The notes under the pieces are model-generated. The model was not told the DNA's origin, ran no database searches, and saw only the letters and a program-made list of their open reading frames with translations. A program made the translations under genes and the position numbers. This document shows, in pieces, positions 31,842 through 43,052 of a stretch of DNA of 64,000 nucleotides; position 1 is the stretch's first letter, and every line of letters starts with the position of its first letter. Source of the stretch: Reticulitermes speratus (Eukaryota; Arthropoda; Insecta; Blattodea; Rhinotermitidae); the NCBI GenBank assembly GCA_021186555.1, contig JAJKFL010000005.1, positions 6,341,678-6,405,677 on the forward strand, in the 5' to 3' direction.

Positions 31842-32703
31842 ATCTTGGAACCAACTGATAATGCTGTTCAGTGCTAGCGGTAATCTTGGAACAAACTGAT
31901 AATGCTGTTCAGTGCTAGCGGTAATCTTGGAACCAACTGATAATGCTGTTCAGTGCTAACGGTAATCTTGGAACCAACTGATAATGCTGTTCAGTGCTAG
32001 CGGTAATCTTGGAACAAACTGATAATGCTGTTCAGTGCTAGCGGTAATCTTGGAACCAACTGATAATGCTGTTCAGTGCTAGCGGTAATCTTGGAACAAA
32101 CTGATAATGCTGTTCAGTGCTAGCGGTAATCTTGGAACCAACTGATAATGCTGTTCAGTGCTAGCGGTAATCTTGGAACAAACTGATAATGCTGTTCAGT
32201 GCTAGCGGTAATCTTGGAACAAACTGATAATGCTGTTCAGTGCTAGCGGTAATCTTGGAACCAACTGATAATGCTGTTCAGTGCTAGCGGTAATCTTGGA
32301 ACAAACTGATAATGCTGTTCAGTGCTAGCGGTAATCTTGGAACAAACTGATAATGCTGTTCAGTGCTAGCGGTAATCTTGGAACAACTAAACTGATAACT
32401 GCTGTTTCAGTGCTAGCGGTAATCTTGGAACAAACTGATAATGCTGTTCAGTGCTAGCGGTAATCTTGGAACAACTGATAATGCTGTTCAGTGCTAGCGG
32501 TAATCTTGGAACCAACTGATAATGCTGTTCAGTGCTAGCGGTAATCTTGGAACAAACTGATAATGCTGTTCAGTGCTAGCGGTAATCTTGGAACAACTGA
32601 TAATGCTGTTCAGTGCTAGCGGTAATCTTGGAACCAACTGATAATGCTGTTCAGTGCTAGCGGTAATCTTGGAACCAACTGATAATGCTGTTCAGTGCTA
32701 GCG
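31842..32703. repeat. 41 bp minisatellite, 21 copies
   Basis: The unit is ATCTTGGAACAAACTGATAA followed by TGCTGTTCAGTGCTAGCGGTA. Units differ mainly at ACCAAC versus ACAAAC, which alternate irregularly. Two units are 40 bp, and one near 32381-32410 has extra bases. Stops in the unit exclude long frames. Confidence 0.97.
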
Positions 32704-32769
32704 CTATAGTGGCACTGAAACAGACAGTGTAAAGTAGCAAATAAATTTCCCATGCGTTGTTAAAAGTGT

Positions 32770-33300
32770 CCTATTTTTGGGGCGCATTAGCAAAATTGCG
32801 AAATGCAGCTATTAGCTTCGTCATGTCTGTCCGTCCGTCAGCATGGAACAACTTGGCTCCCACTGGACGGATTCTCATAAAATTTAATATCATAGTATTT
32901 TTTCGAAAATCTGTCGAGAAAATTCAAGTCTCATTAAAATCTGACAAGAATGACGGGTACTTTAGATGAAGACCTATGTACATTTATGATAATATCTCGC
33001 TGAATTCTCCTCGGGATGAGAAATGTTTCAGACAAAATTTGTAGAGAAAATCAAAACACACATTTCATGTCCAATAACTTTTTTTTTTTTTTTTTTTCGA
33101 AAATCGTGCCGTTTATGAGATAATGTGAAAAATATGGTACAGCCAGACAGGTCACAGATGACAATATAATACGGCGCAAGCGCATGGAATTCTGGGTAAC
33201 TACGACTACAGACGCACACTCAGCATATGTAATACTTATTGCTTTCCACGGCAACAATGGTAACGCGAACGTGCCTAAGTGTTGCGTTTATACGTACACT
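32770..33300 (-). repeat. RepA, near full length
   Basis: This is the reverse of 18046-18595: GCTATTAGCTTCGTCATGTC at the left, GGCTCCCACTGGACGGATTC, a long T run at about 33079-33098, and AATGGTAACGCGAACGTGCC at the right. Confidence 0.87.
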
Positions 33301-33304
33301 GGAT

Positions 33305-33573
33305 AGGCCCCTAGGGCTCCAGAAGGTTGACGCTCCCAGACTTCAAGACGACACATGAAGGTGGCAAGATTATCAGCCCTACGTACCGGCCGTCTTTGCT
33401 CCCCCAGGAAATATTCCTGGTACTCATTTCTGTTAGAGGCTGAGTCGACCCCAGGGCCATAGTGCGGCCGGAAGGATTATGTCAATGAAAAATTCCAACG
33501 ACACCATCGGGAATCGAACCCGCGACCTTCTGGCTTGTAGCGCAGTGCCTCAACCAACTGCGCCACCGCGTGA
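33305..33573 (-). mobile_element. SINE-beta copy
   Basis: The reversed body GCTGAGTCGACCCCAGGGCC is followed by the B-box complement ATCGGGAATCGAACCCGCG and the A-box complement CAACCAACTGCGCCACCGCG. No clear TSD. Confidence 0.87.
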
Positions 33574-34089
33574 GTATAAGGGAAATGCTTATCTAAATTC
33601 CTGCCTCAGATGACAGAACGTAGATATGGAGAGGCGCGTAACGTGCGTACAAAATATGGCTGACTCACATAACGAAACCTGAAGAAAAACCAGAAGAACG
33701 ATTGCCTCACAGACAAAGCAAGACAATTTGTCTTAGTGGAGGGAACCTCAGCACAAAATCTCGAGCAAGACCAAGATGTACACTAGCATTATCATCATAA
33801 TAATATTGTCATGGTATCCATCCTGTTTCCTTCTCCGTAGAAGTCTGATTGTAGACATTTGTTCCGTTTTTGTTTTAAACAGCACTATGTTAAATCATTC
33901 TACAGCAGAAGGATAAAATTTCAGTGCATTTTCTTCGGTTGCCATTTCTGCATACATAACAACTGCATGAAAGCAATCTCACTGCTCTTACCAGAACAAA
34001 TTACGATTTTCAATCGATACTGTTTAACTGCAGACTTCTCTCAATTTGGTAACGGCGAAGAAAGTTGTCCCCGTACACGCCATCAAAGG
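33574..34089. other. unannotated stretch
   Basis: I recognise nothing in it. Confidence 0.4.
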
Positions 34090-34345
34090 TATATGTGAGA
34101 GTAGAGGTACAGCTCCACTCATTCTTAACCTCGGCGCTAAGTAGAGGCGAGTGGTCAGCTTCAGGCGCCGGCCGCTTTACTCCTAGGAAAAAGAAATGCC
34201 GGTACCCAGGCTGGGTGGGCCCAAGGGCCAGTCTGCACGTTTTGGAGGAGAAAAAAATACCTTACTCCTGCAGGGAATCAAACTACGATCCCTCGGTTGC
34301 CCAACCCGCAGCCTAGTCACTATACTTACTGAGCTATCCTGGTTG
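34090..34345 (-). mobile_element. SINE-alpha copy, diverged
   Basis: GAGTAGAGGTACAGCTCCAC, TTAACCTCGGCGCTAAG and CTGGGTGGGCCCAAGGGCCA follow the family order. The B-box is altered (AATCAAACTACGATCCCTC). Confidence 0.78.
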
Positions 34346-34960
34346 CTTTTCTTAACTAGGGATAGCAACACAGAACATTAAATTACGTACCTCGGTTCTT
34401 TCTTAAAACAGCACAATGAAGTATTACGATCGTCTTCTTCCTGCATCAGGCAAAGTTTAATGCTTCCGTCAGTGGCATAGGCCTACGTAAGCTCCACACC
34501 GACACCGCGCCACGGGCCCGACAAACGTACAGAACACTCAAATTTTTGGGGGTTCTTTCAGACTGGATTCCGTTCTTCTGACAGAAGGCCATATGCTGTA
34601 TCCCTGTTACGAGATAAGCAAGTTCACTAATAACTGTACGGGGTCCTGGTTATCGCGTCTAGGGGGCCTCGGCGGTGATCTATGCCACTGAGCGTTGCAA
34701 TCCTGCTACGTATTCGGGACATCCATGGTTCAAGTATTGGCCAGGAGACTAGTTTTCTTCAGTCACACTAGGAATATACCGGCACAGTATCATAATAAAG
34801 GTCACGGATGTATCCTTCCATAATCCTTCAAATTCATGCCATTCATTATTCGATGCAACATAATCTTAACAACTGAAAATTTCATTAACTAATTAAGTAC
34901 ACAGTAAGTAGCATTATTGATACATATCCAACTATAATGCAATACTTCATGCTATACATC
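34346..34960. other. unannotated stretch
   Basis: GGCCTCGGCGGTGATCTATG and GGTTCAAGTATTGG at 34670-34740 might be a decayed tRNA-like head. Otherwise unrecognised. Confidence 0.35.
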
Positions 34961-34964
34961 CCGC

Positions 34965-34997
34965 TGCATGTTTCGGCTTAGGTATGCCGTCTTTAGG
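34965..34997 (-). ncRNA. degenerate hammerhead-like motif
   Basis: Minus strand: CTAAAGA, C, GGCATACCTAAGCC, GAAACATGCA. Core G5 is lost (CTA rather than CTG). It is inverted relative to 35338-35370. Confidence 0.4.
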
Positions 34998-35337
34998 GAG
35001 AATCAATTACAAAAGAAAAACTTAAACATAATTATCCATCGTCAAATATGCAAAACATGTATGTACAGCATACTGCAGCAAGCTACCGGTATTTGAAATT
35101 ATCTTTAACGTTGGTAACTGATGTCTCATATCTATCGTTATTAAAATTTTGATTAAAAGGACATTGAACGATTGATGTTTGTATGAATGACTTTCGTTAC
35201 AAACATCGGTTACCAACATTCAAAATAATTTAAAATACTGACAGCTTGATGCAGTATCCAATACACGTGAGTTTTACGTATTGGACGATAATGGATACTT
35301 ATATTTACACAGGTTTTCTCCTTTGTAATTGATTCTG

Positions 35338-35370
35338 CCTGAAGATGGCTTAGTTAAGCCTAAATATATA
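35338..35370 (+). ncRNA. degenerate hammerhead-like motif
   Basis: CCTGAAGA, extra T, GGCTTAGTTAAGCC (a perfect stem II), then TAAATATATA where GAAACATGTA is expected. The core 3' half is lost. It pairs with 34965-34997 as ends of one inverted element. Confidence 0.45.
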
Positions 35371-35512
35371 GGACAGTGTATACCATGAGATAATACAATA
35401 TACTTTATTATAGGTTCACCGTGTATTTTCACTAATCAATGTCTCACTATCAACTAAATGCACAATATTTAAAAAAAAACCAATATAAGGTTTCTTAAAA
35501 TCGTCTAAAAAG

Positions 35513-35555
35513 CCCCTACATATGTTTCGGTTTCTAAAAAACCATCATCAGGGGG
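35513..35555 (-). ncRNA. hammerhead-ribozyme-like motif f, left arm
   Basis: Minus strand: CCCC stem I, core CTGATGA, extra T, stem II GGTTT/AAACC, GAAA, palindrome ACATATGT, A, stem I return GGGG. Stem I is 4 pairs formed with the C tract. Confidence 0.6.
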
Positions 35556-35959
35556 GGGGTCACATAATTGCACTTTTTCAAATTACGTCCATGCGTTCGT
35601 CTATCAGCACACGCAATGCAGTTCACCACTTTCACTGCTGCTATTTATATATCACTTGTGAGCACCGTATGTTAAAATGAGAATAAAGTGAACGAATATT
35701 AAAACTGTGAAATGTATCGTGCACTGTCACTGATCTGTTCTCTCTCTCTCCACCATAAAAACACAACGACAACAGATCAGTGACAGTGCACGATATATTT
35801 CACAGTTTTAATATTTATTCATTTTATTCTCATTTTAACATACGGTGCTCACAAGTGATATATAAATAGCAGCAGTGAAAGTGGTGAACTGCATTGCGGG
35901 TGCTGATAGACGAACGCATAGACATAATTTGAAAAAGTGCAATTATGTGACCCCCCCCC

Positions 35960-36002
35960 CCCCCTGATGATGGTTTTCTAGAAACTGAAACATATGTAGG
36001 GG
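35960..36002 (+). ncRNA. hammerhead-ribozyme-like motif f, right arm
   Basis: Plus strand: the CCCC end of a 14-base C tract, core CTGATGA, extra T, GGTTT...AAACT (one G-U pair), GAAA, palindrome ACATATGT, A, GGGG. Confidence 0.58.
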
Positions 36003-36075
36003 CTTTTTAGACGATTTTAAGAAACCTTATATTGGTTTTTTAAATATTGTGCATTTAATTGGTAGTGAGACATTG

Positions 36076-37849
36076 AATACAATATGTCTGTTAACTGTAA
36101 GTGCATTTAGTTGGAATTATACGAATAGTATGCTTAATGCATGGAATATTAATAATATTAAGAAAATAAGTAACATATACGATTATGCGTTTTAATAAAG
36201 TTCATAAATGGTGTAAATAATATGTGACAAGGCACACCAAAGTTAGCTCTGTGTAAAAAAAACAGTGAATTATAGTAAACTGTCATTAAATTCATGATCT
36301 TGAAAGGACTGTATCTGACAACATATATTTATGAACTGAAAAAGCATTTATCTTCAACTTCCACCCAACTATCTCTTTCTAAAAGAAACGTTGATTAAAC
36401 AAGCATACCTGAAAGGAGGGAACGAAGGCGTATATTTTCATTACTAATGTAACGCGGGCCTACTCCGCGGATACAACCCAGAGTAAGACCACGACAAAGG
36501 TGTATACAAACAGTATACCTGGTAGCTGCCACCAATCGTAACTCCGTACGATAATTCCTTAACAAAACAATTCAATACACTGGGGAGGGTTCCCTAATTT
36601 CATATTGTAAACAAACTCATAAAAACCAAACAATTTATTAACAAAACTATATCTAATCAAACAACAAAATTATTAATACAACAAAGTTACTCTAATAAAC
36701 CGAAACAACAAATATAACACAATCTGTTAAATTTCCTTCTGTTACTTTATATTTTCCCCAGTTATTCTCTTCTATATAACTCTAAATAAAATTCCCCCTA
36801 TTCTGTCTTCCGTTGTTGTTGGACTCACACACTTTCAGTAGCCTCACATTAACATCCCCCTAGTAGGAATATTGTGTTTCCTTTTTACATACATAATAAC
36901 AGGTTTGCACCAGTCTTACCTTGTATCAGGATCACTCCGATCATCTCAGAACTAACCGACATAGCCAATGATATTAGCCTCTATTAGTGACGCAATAATT
37001 CAATTAATTCACGCCGTTTCCACTTCACTTTTGTTACACACGATTTCACTTATCTACTTAATTGCTCTCACTTTATCACTCTGTTGATAAACAAGCACTG
37101 ATGCCATTCATTCTCTTGTCATTTCAATTAAATGACCGACGCTTCTTTCACTAATCTGCACTTAAATGTTTAACCAAAATAAATTAACATGTTGCGGCTG
37201 CTTTCTTATCTACGCCGACTTAACATTGTTCCAATAAAACTTGTTACTTCAAATTTTCTATAGGTTGTAAATTTCAAATTACTCCATCCAAAACTGAAGC
37301 CAAACTCCTCGAGCTATTGTCTCTCCTCCGTATTTAAAACCTCGGTTCCACACCCAAATCATACATCACATGATGGTTGCTCCTAACTTATTCTCCAATC
37401 AAACTCATTATTACAATTCCTCCCACATATGGATCTACCAATTAAAACACATTGTTCTAGTTTGCACTGCTTCCTATCTAAGTGCTGACCTGCAGTTCTC
37501 ATAGCCTTGGTCTTTCTACTGAGTGTGTAAGTCTCACGGAAATCATCTAACCCTTGTACCTTAGCTCTACAACTGGAATATTCCATCATTGTTTCACTAA
37601 GCTTATAAATCATGCACAAAATTCAAAAAATTTTACCCTTGCCCCAATATTCACTACACTAATTACCCTGGAATATTGGATGGTGAAACAGCCAATCGCA
37701 AGGTGTCTCTATCACATCGCGAGAACGCTCCCTGCAGTGAGGATGGAACTCAAAACCCCAGCTCGGCCCGGCCAAATTTAGTTTTTGATCTGGTGGATTT
37801 CAGGATTAGCATTCTCGCTGATCTGCACTATCAGGCGGAAAAGCCGAGG
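36076..37849. other. unannotated AT-rich stretch
   Basis: This is the longest stretch with no recognised repeat or coding signal (about 1.8 kb). It is AT-rich up to about 37650, then GC rises toward the tandem repeat. It would be the first place to look for host regulatory or exon sequence missed here. Confidence 0.45.
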
Positions 37850-38076
37850 GACCAGTCAGTCGGTCTGCTTCATTTGGTTGCTCAGTCGTACAGAGACCAG
37901 TCAGTCGGTCTGCTTCATTTGGTTGCTCAGTCGTACAGAGACCAGTCAGTCGGTCTGCTTCATTCGGTTGCTCAGTCGTACAGAGACCAGTCAGTCGGTC
38001 TGCTTCATTTGGTTGCTCAGTCGTACACAGACCAGTCAGTCGGTCTGCTTCATTTGGTTGCTCAGTCGTACAGAGA
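37850..38076. repeat. 45 bp tandem repeat, 5 copies
   Basis: The unit CGGTCTGCTTCATTTGGTTG then CTCAGTCGTACAGAGACCAGTCAGT recurs at 37861, 37906, 37951, 37996 and 38041. It is 15 codons long, so a plus frame reads RDQSVGLLHLVAQSY and a minus frame CTTEQPNEADRLTGL repeatedly. Both strands are open, so coding is not supported. Confidence 0.97.
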
Positions 38077-38236
38077 CAAATACGTCCCGTTTCATTACAG
38101 ACGCATGCAGCCACTGAACATTTCTTTTTGAAAAAAATCTTACATTAAAAGTATAGGCTATTCATAAACATGAACCTCTCCTACATGTTTCTGCGAAAAA
38201 TCGCCATTCTCAAAGCGATGTCACTATAAAGAAGTA

Positions 38237-38421
38237 CAGTCGAACCCGGTTATAACGACATCGGTTGATGCCACACCTCGTGTATAGCGTCAGATATTCT
38301 ATGGTACCAATTAATCCCTCACTGTTAACCTGTACATTATACTACTCAGTTATAACAAAACTCGTTTATAACGACACAAAATATTCAGTCCCTTTCATGA
38401 CGTTTTAACCGAGTTCGACTG
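38237..38421 (+). mobile_element. pogo-like MITE
   Basis: CAGTCGAACCCGGTTATAAC ... TTAACCGAGTTCGACTG, with TA on both sides (38235-38236, 38422-38423). Sister of 38979-39165, only 560 bp away in the same orientation. Confidence 0.93.
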
Positions 38422-38459
38422 TATATAGGCTAATATTAATACATCAGTTTTATATGTAA

Positions 38460-38755
38460 AGGTAAAGCAATCCCATTACAGGCCTTGACAGGCCCTTAGG
38501 GATCCAGGAGGTGGAGGTTCCCAGATTTTTTAGACAATCGGCACATGAAGGTGGTAAGGTTGTCAACCCTACGCACCGGCCGCCTTTACCCCCCCAGGAA
38601 AGATTCCTGGTACTCATTGCTGTTAGAGACTGAGTCGACCCCAGGGCCATAGTGCGACCGAAACGATTATGTCAGTAAAAAATTAGTGACACCATCGGGA
38701 ATCGAACCCGCGACGTTCCGGTTTGTAGCGTCTCAACCAACTGCGCCACCGCGTG
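38460..38755 (-). mobile_element. SINE-beta copy
   Basis: The GGTAAAGCAATCCCATTACA tail end is at the left, with body, the B-box complement ATCGGGAATCGAACCCGCG and the head at the right. A few bases of the A-box region are deleted (GTAGCGTCTCAACC instead of GTAGCGCAGTGCCTCAACC). Confidence 0.87.
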
Positions 38756-38978
38756 CCCCAAAATATATAAAAGCAGCTATAAATATAACAATATGGATAT
38801 TGTGGCTAGTAATGTGTTGACGTATTCTTGGCTAAATGTGTGTAGTTACATGTAGACAGACATCTAATACCGACGTTCTCGGTCCAGAAGGATCAAGTCC
38901 TGTAAATGTGGTTAAAATTTAAAATCAGGACAAAATAAAAATATGTTAAAATGTCACACATATATAAATAAATATTTA

Positions 38979-39165
38979 CAGTCGAACCCGGTTATAACGA
39001 CATCGGTTTATGCGACACCTCGTCTATAGCGTCAGATATTCTGTGGTACCAATTAATTCCTCACTGTCAACCATAACATTATACTCCTCGGTTATAACAA
39101 CACTCGTTTATAACGACACAAAACATTCTGTCCCTTTCATTTTACGTTATAACCGAGTTCAACTG
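38979..39165 (+). mobile_element. pogo-like MITE
   Basis: CAGTCGAACCCGGTTATAAC ... TTATAACCGAGTTCAACTG, flanked by TA. There is no coding sequence. Confidence 0.93.
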
Positions 39166-39887
39166 TATATAAATGATTACATGCGCAATGGACATCATTA
39201 ATAATAATTAAACTTACATTAAGAATAAAACTACTGTGACATTTACACCAAGAGAAAGACGAGGCGTGCCAGGAAGCCTCTGCCTGTCTTAAGTTACGGC
39301 AGCTCTACGCCTTCCGAAAACTTCCCGAGTGCACTCCAATCATCCTCATTTGTTATACGAGATGCCTGTGCTCACGGATTTCCTCAGGTAATTTTACGCA
39401 ACTTTCTACAGACTTAGAACACCACCCCCCCCCCCCCCACTCCCCTTGTCTCTCTCCCTCCCCAAAATCTCTCACTAAACTTTCATGTAGTTAAAGAGAC
39501 TACACAAAGCGTTTTCCTTCTCTTTTGTCAAATAAAAAAAAAATGTTAAATGAAGAGAAAATAACACCAAACAACGTCAATAGAACAGAAATGTTCTAAC
39601 GAGTTGAAAACAACGTACTGGATTCTGCTTTGCTGTTGTATGCACAGCAATTTGTTTGCAGTTTGTTGGGTGTTCCGATGGTACTGCAGACCTAATTAAG
39701 TTGAAGGCAAGAACCGACGTGACGCCTCTGTTACACAGGAAGAGTTATGTGTGTAATAAACAGAACGGCAATACGACAGTAACACGACTTTCCACTCCTA
39801 TATTCGACTTCCAACTACAGCGGTACACAACAAAATCCGTCTACTAATTATACATGTAAAAGATGTACTGTGGGAATAACACCATGT
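39166..39887. other. unannotated, with a 16-base C tract
   Basis: An uninterrupted C run lies at 39425-39440. Nothing else is recognised. Confidence 0.45.
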
Positions 39888-39900
39888 ACAGAGACGAACC

Positions 39901-40203
39901 GCGGGCGCGCGGTGGCGTAGTTGGTTGAGGCACTACGCTACAAACCGGAACGTCGCGGGTTCGATTCCCGATGGTGTCATTGGAATTAATTCCTTGACAT
40001 AATCGTTTCGGTCGCACTATGGCCCTGGGGTCGACTCAGCCTCTAACAGAAATGAGTACCAGGAATATTTCCTGGGGGGTAAAGGCGGCCGGTGCGTAGG
40101 GCTGACAACCTTACCATCTTCATGTGCCGATTGTCTACAAATCTGGGAGCCTCAACCCCTCAGGGCCTGTCTAGGCCTGTAATGGGGTTGCTTTACCTTT
40201 TTT
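39901..40203 (+). mobile_element. SINE-beta copy with perfect TSD
   Basis: CGCGCGGTGGCGTAGTTGG (A-box) and CGGGTTCGATTCCCGATGG (B-box) are intact. The tail is GGGGTTGCTTTACC then a T run. The 13 bp TSD ACAGAGACGAACC is at 39888-39900 and 40204-40216 without mismatch, which suggests a recent insertion. Confidence 0.94.
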
Positions 40204-40395
40204 ACAGAGACGAACCACTGTATCATTAGGCACAGCATGCATGCTCGCTGTTCGTCTGCAACTGCGCGCGTTCGCTACAAATGTGTTCGAATCAAATTCA
40301 ATGTCCTTAGCAATCCTGTATCGTATCTGGCAGGACAAGAGGTCGAGTCTTAGCCGAAGCACTTTTGTTTTCTGTGGCGTAACAGACCAACCCGA

Positions 40396-40583
40396 GCCTA
40401 GACCGCCTCTTTGTTGAGGTTTCTAGATCACACACACAATGAGATATAAACCCTCGGTACAACTCCTCTGAACGAGTGATCAGCTCGTCGCAGAGGCCGC
40501 AACAAATACAACAGACGAATATCCATGCACTCAGCGGGATTCGAACAATCGAGCGGCCGCAAACCTACGCCTTAGACCGCCTT
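40396..40583 (-). mobile_element. SINE-gamma copy
   Basis: Reversed: GCCTAGACCGCCTCTTTGTT, CGAACGAGTGATCAGCTCG-like body, a GGGATTCGAACAATCG B-box complement with a small deletion, and CCTTAGACCGCC. At GTTTCTAGATCACACACA it preserves the uninterrupted sequence of the site where the 43252-43769 MITE inserted in a sister SINE. Confidence 0.82.
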
Positions 40584-40985
40584 TTAACAAAAAGAAATTA
40601 ATACAAACAGGCATCTATAATTAATGTATAATGTCTGATTCCTATGAAGACCATTTGTCTTTGGAAAACAGTCTATTATTTGCATGTAGCACTGCGAGTC
40701 ACTGAAATAGCAGGAAATCCCGGTGATGTATTTGAGAACAATTGGTCGGTAGAGAGCTCGCATTCAATTACAAAGCCTGGAGGATGTTGGACCCAATTAA
40801 GCTCACATCAATTAACAGACGAGCTGGTCAATTGAACACTCTCCCTCGCCAGAGGATTTCTATAATAACTGAAATATAACAGCACATCTGTATACGCAAA
40901 CAGGGTGCAGGCGATTGGTACTGTCCATCTAGCCGACGGGTTTTGTGGGAAGGATACAGCATTGACGAAAATTCGATCAGACAGG
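40584..40985. other. unannotated stretch
   Basis: I recognise nothing in it. Confidence 0.4.
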
Positions 40986-42200
40986 ATAACTTCCACAGGA
41001 GCCAGAATTTGTTATCATTCCTGGGTTCCATAAACTTCCACAGGAGCTATAATTTGTTATCATTCCTGGGTTCCATGAACTTCCACAGGAGCTATAATTT
41101 GTTATCATTCCTGGGTTCCATGAACTTCCACAGGAGCTATAATTTGTTATCATTCCTGGGTTCCATGAACTTCCACAGGAGCTATAATTTGTTATCATTC
41201 CCGGGTTCCATGAACTTCCACAGGAGCTATAATTTGTTATCATTCCTGGGTTCCATGAACTTCCACAGGAGCTATAATTTGTTATCATTCCCGGGTTCCA
41301 TGAACTTCCACAGGAGCTATAATTTGTTATCATTCCTGGGTTCCATGAACTTCCACAGGAGCTATAATTTGTTATCATTCCTGGGTTCCATGAACTTCTA
41401 CAGGAGCTATAATTTGTTATCATTCCTGGGTTCCATGAACTTCCACAGGAGCTATAATTTGTTATCATTCCTGGTTTCCATGAACTTCCACAGGAGCTAT
41501 AATTTGTTATCATTCCTGGGTTCCATGAACTTCTACAGGAGCTATAATTTGTTATCATTCCTGGGTTCCATGAACTTCCACAGGAGCTATAATTTGTTAT
41601 CATTCCTGGGTTCCATGAACTTCTACAGGAGCTGTAATTTGTTATCATTCCTGGGTTCCATGAACTTCTACAGGAGCTATAATTTGTTATCATTCCTGGG
41701 TTCCATGAACTTCCACAGGAGCTATAATTTGTTATCATTCCTGGGTTCCATGAACTTCTACAGGAGCTATAATTTGTTATCATTCCTGGGTTCCATGAAC
41801 TTCCACAGGAGCTATAATTTGTTATCATTCCTGGGTTCCATGAACTTCCACAGGAGCTATAATTTGTTATCATTCCTGGGTTCCATTAACTTCTACAGGA
41901 GCTATAATTTGTTATCATTCCTGGGTTCCATGAACTTCCACAGGAGCTATAATTTGTTATCATTCCTGGGTTCCATGAACTTCTACAGGAGCTATAATTT
42001 GTTATCATTCCTGGGTTCCATGAACTTCCACAGGATCTATAATTTGTTATCATTCCTGGGTTCCATGAACGTCCACAGGAGCTATAATTTGTTATCATTC
42101 CTGGGTTCTATGAACTTCCACAGGAGCTATAATTTGTTATCATTCCTGGGTTCCATGAACTTCCACAGGAGCTATAATTTGTTATCATTCCTGGGTTCCA
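40986..42200. repeat. 45 bp minisatellite, exactly 27 copies
   Basis: The unit TGAACTTCCACAGGAGCTAT then AATTTGTTATCATTCCTGGGTTCCA occupies 1215 bp = 27 x 45 with no length variants. As 15 codons it reads MNFHRSYNLLSFLGS on plus, and the minus strand is also open (MITNYSSCGSSWNPG). Variant sites are mostly C/T at one position (TTCCACAGG versus TTCTACAGG), which alternates in the second half. I do not call a gene: no domain, no flanking exon signals, and both strands are open. Confidence 0.97.
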
Positions 42201-42249
42201 TGTCCATTTAAAATTTACGGTAAGAACAAGACGCAGGCGAAGATGGGCA

Positions 42250-42370
42250 TGGAGCATTTGTGGAATGACAATGACAGGGAAACACTGAAGCACTGGAGAG
42301 AAAAACTGTCCCTATGCCACTCTGTCGACCATAAATCTCACATGGACTCATCAGGGACCGAACACCCTCC
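42250..42370 (-). mobile_element. SINE-delta fragment
   Basis: ACACTGAAGCACTGGAGAGA, AAACTGTCCCTATGCCACTC and ATCTCACATGGACTCATCAG follow the reversed SINE-delta body. Both ends are missing. Confidence 0.65.
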
Positions 42371-42501
42371 CCCCTTCGAAGTAAGAGTAAAATGGAAGTA
42401 CTTTTCTGTCCAATACACCCAGATTACCGAAAGAACATTGTTTCTTAGAAGGTTCCCAGGTTTCGTTCGTTCGTCCTTCTGACTGAGAGCAACAGACGTG
42501 C

Positions 42502-42775
42502 CGTGCCATGGCTCAGGCCGTTAGTCGCCGGACTCTCACCGCGGAGGCCCGGGTTCGATGCCGGGTCAGTCCATGCGTGATTTGTGGTGTACAAAGTGGC
42601 ACTGGGACAGGTTTTTCTCCGAGTACTTCGGTTTTCCCCTGTCAGTTTCATTCCACCGGTGCTCCATTAAAATGGGAAAGCATAAAAAAAATTCATCTTC
42701 ATCACAGGGTTGCACAATAAGCCTTGAGGCTGCGATGCGTCAGTAGCATCTGCTGCGGGGCCCTTTAATATATAA
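42502..42775 (+). mobile_element. SINE-delta copy
   Basis: GCCATGGCTCAGGCCGTTAG, B-box CCCGGGTTCGATGCCGGG, ACAAAGTGGCACTGGGACAG and the terminal block GCATCTGCTGCGGGGCCCTT are all present. Confidence 0.9.
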
Positions 42776-43052
42776 AAAAGGAACTTTTTCCTCCTTCCTT
42801 GTTAACTTCGACTCAATGAAATTAACTGCCAAGCTTTGTTTCTTTCTTTCTTTTGTCCCTGAATTGTTTTCATCTTGATCTCGTTGCCTGTCATCTCCTT
42901 GTACCTGTCTTGTCTTTGTACCTGGCCACTGGGCTATTAAGTCAGCACGTAAACACCTTAACAACTGAACAGAATTGACACGGCACATTCACAAATTTGT
43001 ATGTAAATGGCGACGACACGTCTGTTTATTCACATTACTATAGGATCTTCAG
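42776..43052. other. unannotated, (TTTC)n run
   Basis: A TTTCTTTC run lies at about 42838. Nothing else is recognised. Confidence 0.4.

Larger units (their letters stand above)
35437..36075. mobile_element. 640 bp inverted repeat, arms ~303 bp
   Basis: The left arm 35437-35739 begins CAATGTCTCACTATC, and the right arm 35771-36075 ends with its complement. The spacer is 31 bp (contains TCTCTCTCTC). Identity between arms is high, with scattered single differences. Each arm carries a hammerhead-like motif and a G or C tract. The layout fits a Penelope-like pseudo-LTR inverted dimer or a fold-back element. Confidence 0.9.

Noticed and set aside
39901..39985. tRNA genes at this and about 25 similar loci
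   Set aside because: A and B boxes are present, but each head continues into a conserved SINE body with a retroposon tail, and several have target-site duplications. None shows a clean cloverleaf with a 7-bp acceptor stem ending the unit.
40943..42211. A 422-codon open frame of 15-residue repeats
   Set aside because: The minus strand is also open, there is no recognisable start context or domain, and the unit variants are not mainly synonymous. Kept as a repeat, with the doubt recorded under findings.
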